The notes beneath the pieces are model-generated. The model had not been told where the DNA came from and ran no database searches. It saw only the letters and a program-made list of their open reading frames with translations. 32,676 nt of DNA from assembly GCA_016840545.1 (NCBI GenBank), contig JAEOSD010000012.1, forward strand, positions 1 through 32,676, in the 5' to 3' direction. This DNA is from Promethearchaeota archaeon (GTDB lineage Archaea; Asgardarchaeota; Lokiarchaeia; Sigyniarchaeales; SOKP01). The first letter of the stretch is position 1. Every line of letters starts with the position of its first letter. The position numbers and the translations under genes are program-made. Positions 31,811-32,676 of the stretch are shown piece after piece.

Positions 31811-32676
31811 TAATCATCATCTAAATATTCAATTTTAGCTCCACAGTTATTAGGTTTACAAATATATATATGTCCTCCTGTTCCTTTCAATCTTAGCTGA
31901 ATTTCTTTTAATAAACTATTAGCTTCAGATTCAGATTCAGTAATTCCTATTACGCTAGGCCCAAAAGATGACATACCATAAGCTTTTAATCCATATTCTT
32001 CGAAAAAATTTAAAGTATCTTTTACAACATTATGTTGTAGCCTAATTTCAATTTTTTTAAAACCTATATTCTGAATTCTTTTTATACCTTCCCCAAAACA
32101 TTCTAAATCCTGTTTTATTATTCCAGGGATAACTTTCATTAAAATTTGATGAGAGACTTCATTTACTTCTTCTTTTGGAATTGGGGCATAATTTTGAAAT
32201 ATACTTATCTCCTCATCTCCATATGCTCCTTTTCCTATATTTGGGATAACAAGCACAAATCTCCAATTTTCTGGGATAGAATATCTAATAATTGTCAGCG
32301 CGGGATCAGCACTTTTTGAGGCTGAAGAAGGTAAAAAAGTTTCTTTTTCTTTTCCCTTTCCAAAATCATGTCCTGCATCTAAAATAAAGCCTCCTTTATC
32401 AAAACCGCGCCACCCAATTCCAGATGTTCCCCCTCTTTCTACAATTTTAGTTAATTCTTTTAGCGATATCTGATTAATATTTTTCAATCGCGTTATGGCA
32501 GTAGCAATTGCTAAAGATAATTGGGTTTTTGAACCTAATCCTACATGACTAGGATAATATCGTTTTAGATGGAAATGAAAATTTTTATTACTAATATTAA
32601 ATAGCTTAAATACTTTTGAGGCTTTCTCATTGATAACCTCTATTGATTCTCGATAATACTTATGGGCTTCTATTTT
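31810..32676 (-). CDS. mptG: Beta-ribofuranosylaminobenzene 5'-phosphate synthase, 5' end cut by window
   Basis: Condenses p-hydroxybenzoate or p-aminobenzoate with PRPP to form beta-RFA-P, the arylamine part of H4MPT. It is a GHMP-kinase-fold enzyme. A TTG at 32487 is not its start: the frame runs open to the window edge and encodes the GHMP motif 'SHVGLGSKTQLSLAIATAIT' just upstream of it. Downstream signatures are 'GGTSGIGWRGFDKGGFILDA', 'FVLVIPNIGKGAYGDEEI' and 'YGMSSFGPSVIGIT', ending in 'GGHIYICKPNNCGAKI'. 288 residues are visible, so about 30-40 N-terminal residues lie beyond position 32676. It is followed by mptD with a one-base overlap. Confidence 0.9.
   Translation of the reverse strand, partial: KIEAHKYYRESIEVINEKASKVFKLFNISNKNFHFHLKRYYPSHVGLGSKTQLSLAIATAITRLKNINQISLKELTKIVERGGTSGIGWRGFDKGGFILDAGHDFGKGKEKETFLPSSASKSADPALTIIRYSIPENWRFVLVIPNIGKGAYGDEEISIFQNYAPIPKEEVNEVSHQILMKVIPGIIKQDLECFGEGIKRIQNIGFKKIEIRLQHNVVKDTLNFFEEYGLKAYGMSSFGPSVIGITESESEANSLLKEIQLRLKGTGGHIYICKPNNCGAKIEYLDDD

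Noticed and set aside
1-32676. tRNA or rRNA genes
   Set aside because: No GC-rich cloverleaf-like or rRNA-like stretch was seen in any spacer; all GC-rich patches lie in protein genes.

Overview
The window is AT-rich (roughly 30% GC), gene-dense and archaeal in style: GGTG/GGTGAT ribosome binding sites, TATA-like boxes, frequent TTG starts and short overlaps. A eukaryote-like ubiquitin system (ubiquitin-fold modifiers, UBA3-like E1, E2, Rpn11-type JAMM protease, RING protein) sits beside a small GTPase-like gene, FtsZ and the H4MPT and coenzyme F420 biosynthesis genes. This points to an Asgard archaeon, most plausibly Lokiarchaeia-like. That placement is inference from gene content. I see no tRNA, rRNA, CRISPR array or insertion sequence.

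Layout. 1-8.6 kb is housekeeping: a VOC protein, a Ras-like GTPase with a cysteine-rich tail, a NUDIX hydrolase, a metallophosphoesterase, a small zinc-ribbon gene, alanyl-tRNA synthetase, an FMN-binding split-barrel protein, FtsZ and an 80-residue zinc-ribbon protein. 8.6-13.2 kb is a minus-strand run: a long coiled-coil protein, a nucleotidyltransferase, a TPR protein and endonuclease Q. 13.4-20.0 kb is the ubiquitin region: ubiquitin-like 1, a membrane-anchored ubiquitin-fold protein without a conjugation tail, a tandem winged-helix protein, ubiquitin-like 2, E1, E2, JAMM deubiquitinase and a membrane RING protein. 20.0-32.7 kb is cofactor synthesis: mptA; an operon of amidohydrolase, arfC-type reductase, cofG and cofH (precursor of flavin and F420); a glutamate dehydrogenase fused to CBS domains; DUF1464 plus a dihydropteroate-synthase-like gene; rubrerythrin; DUF447; and mptD with the beta-RFAP synthase gene, which is cut by the window end.

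How they fit together. E1 charges the two ubiquitin-like proteins and passes them to E2. The RING protein would direct transfer at the membrane, and the JAMM protease would remove them. A 23-bp element is shared, in the same orientation, by the promoters of ubiquitin-like 2 and the membrane ubiquitin-fold gene. The winged-helix gene lies between the two copies and is the obvious candidate regulator. In the cofactor half, MptA, MptD, beta-RFAP synthase and the DHPS-like protein cover the pterin and arylamine arms of H4MPT synthesis. The amidohydrolase, ArfC, CofG and CofH genes line up with synthesis of 5-amino-6-ribitylaminouracil and its conversion to Fo.

Several gene starts need correction. 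E1 most likely begins at 16122. AlaRS probably starts at 6136, and the GTPase at 587. MptA and the DHPS-like protein both carry a conserved N-terminus upstream of the first ATG, with no ATG, GTG or TTG available to start it.
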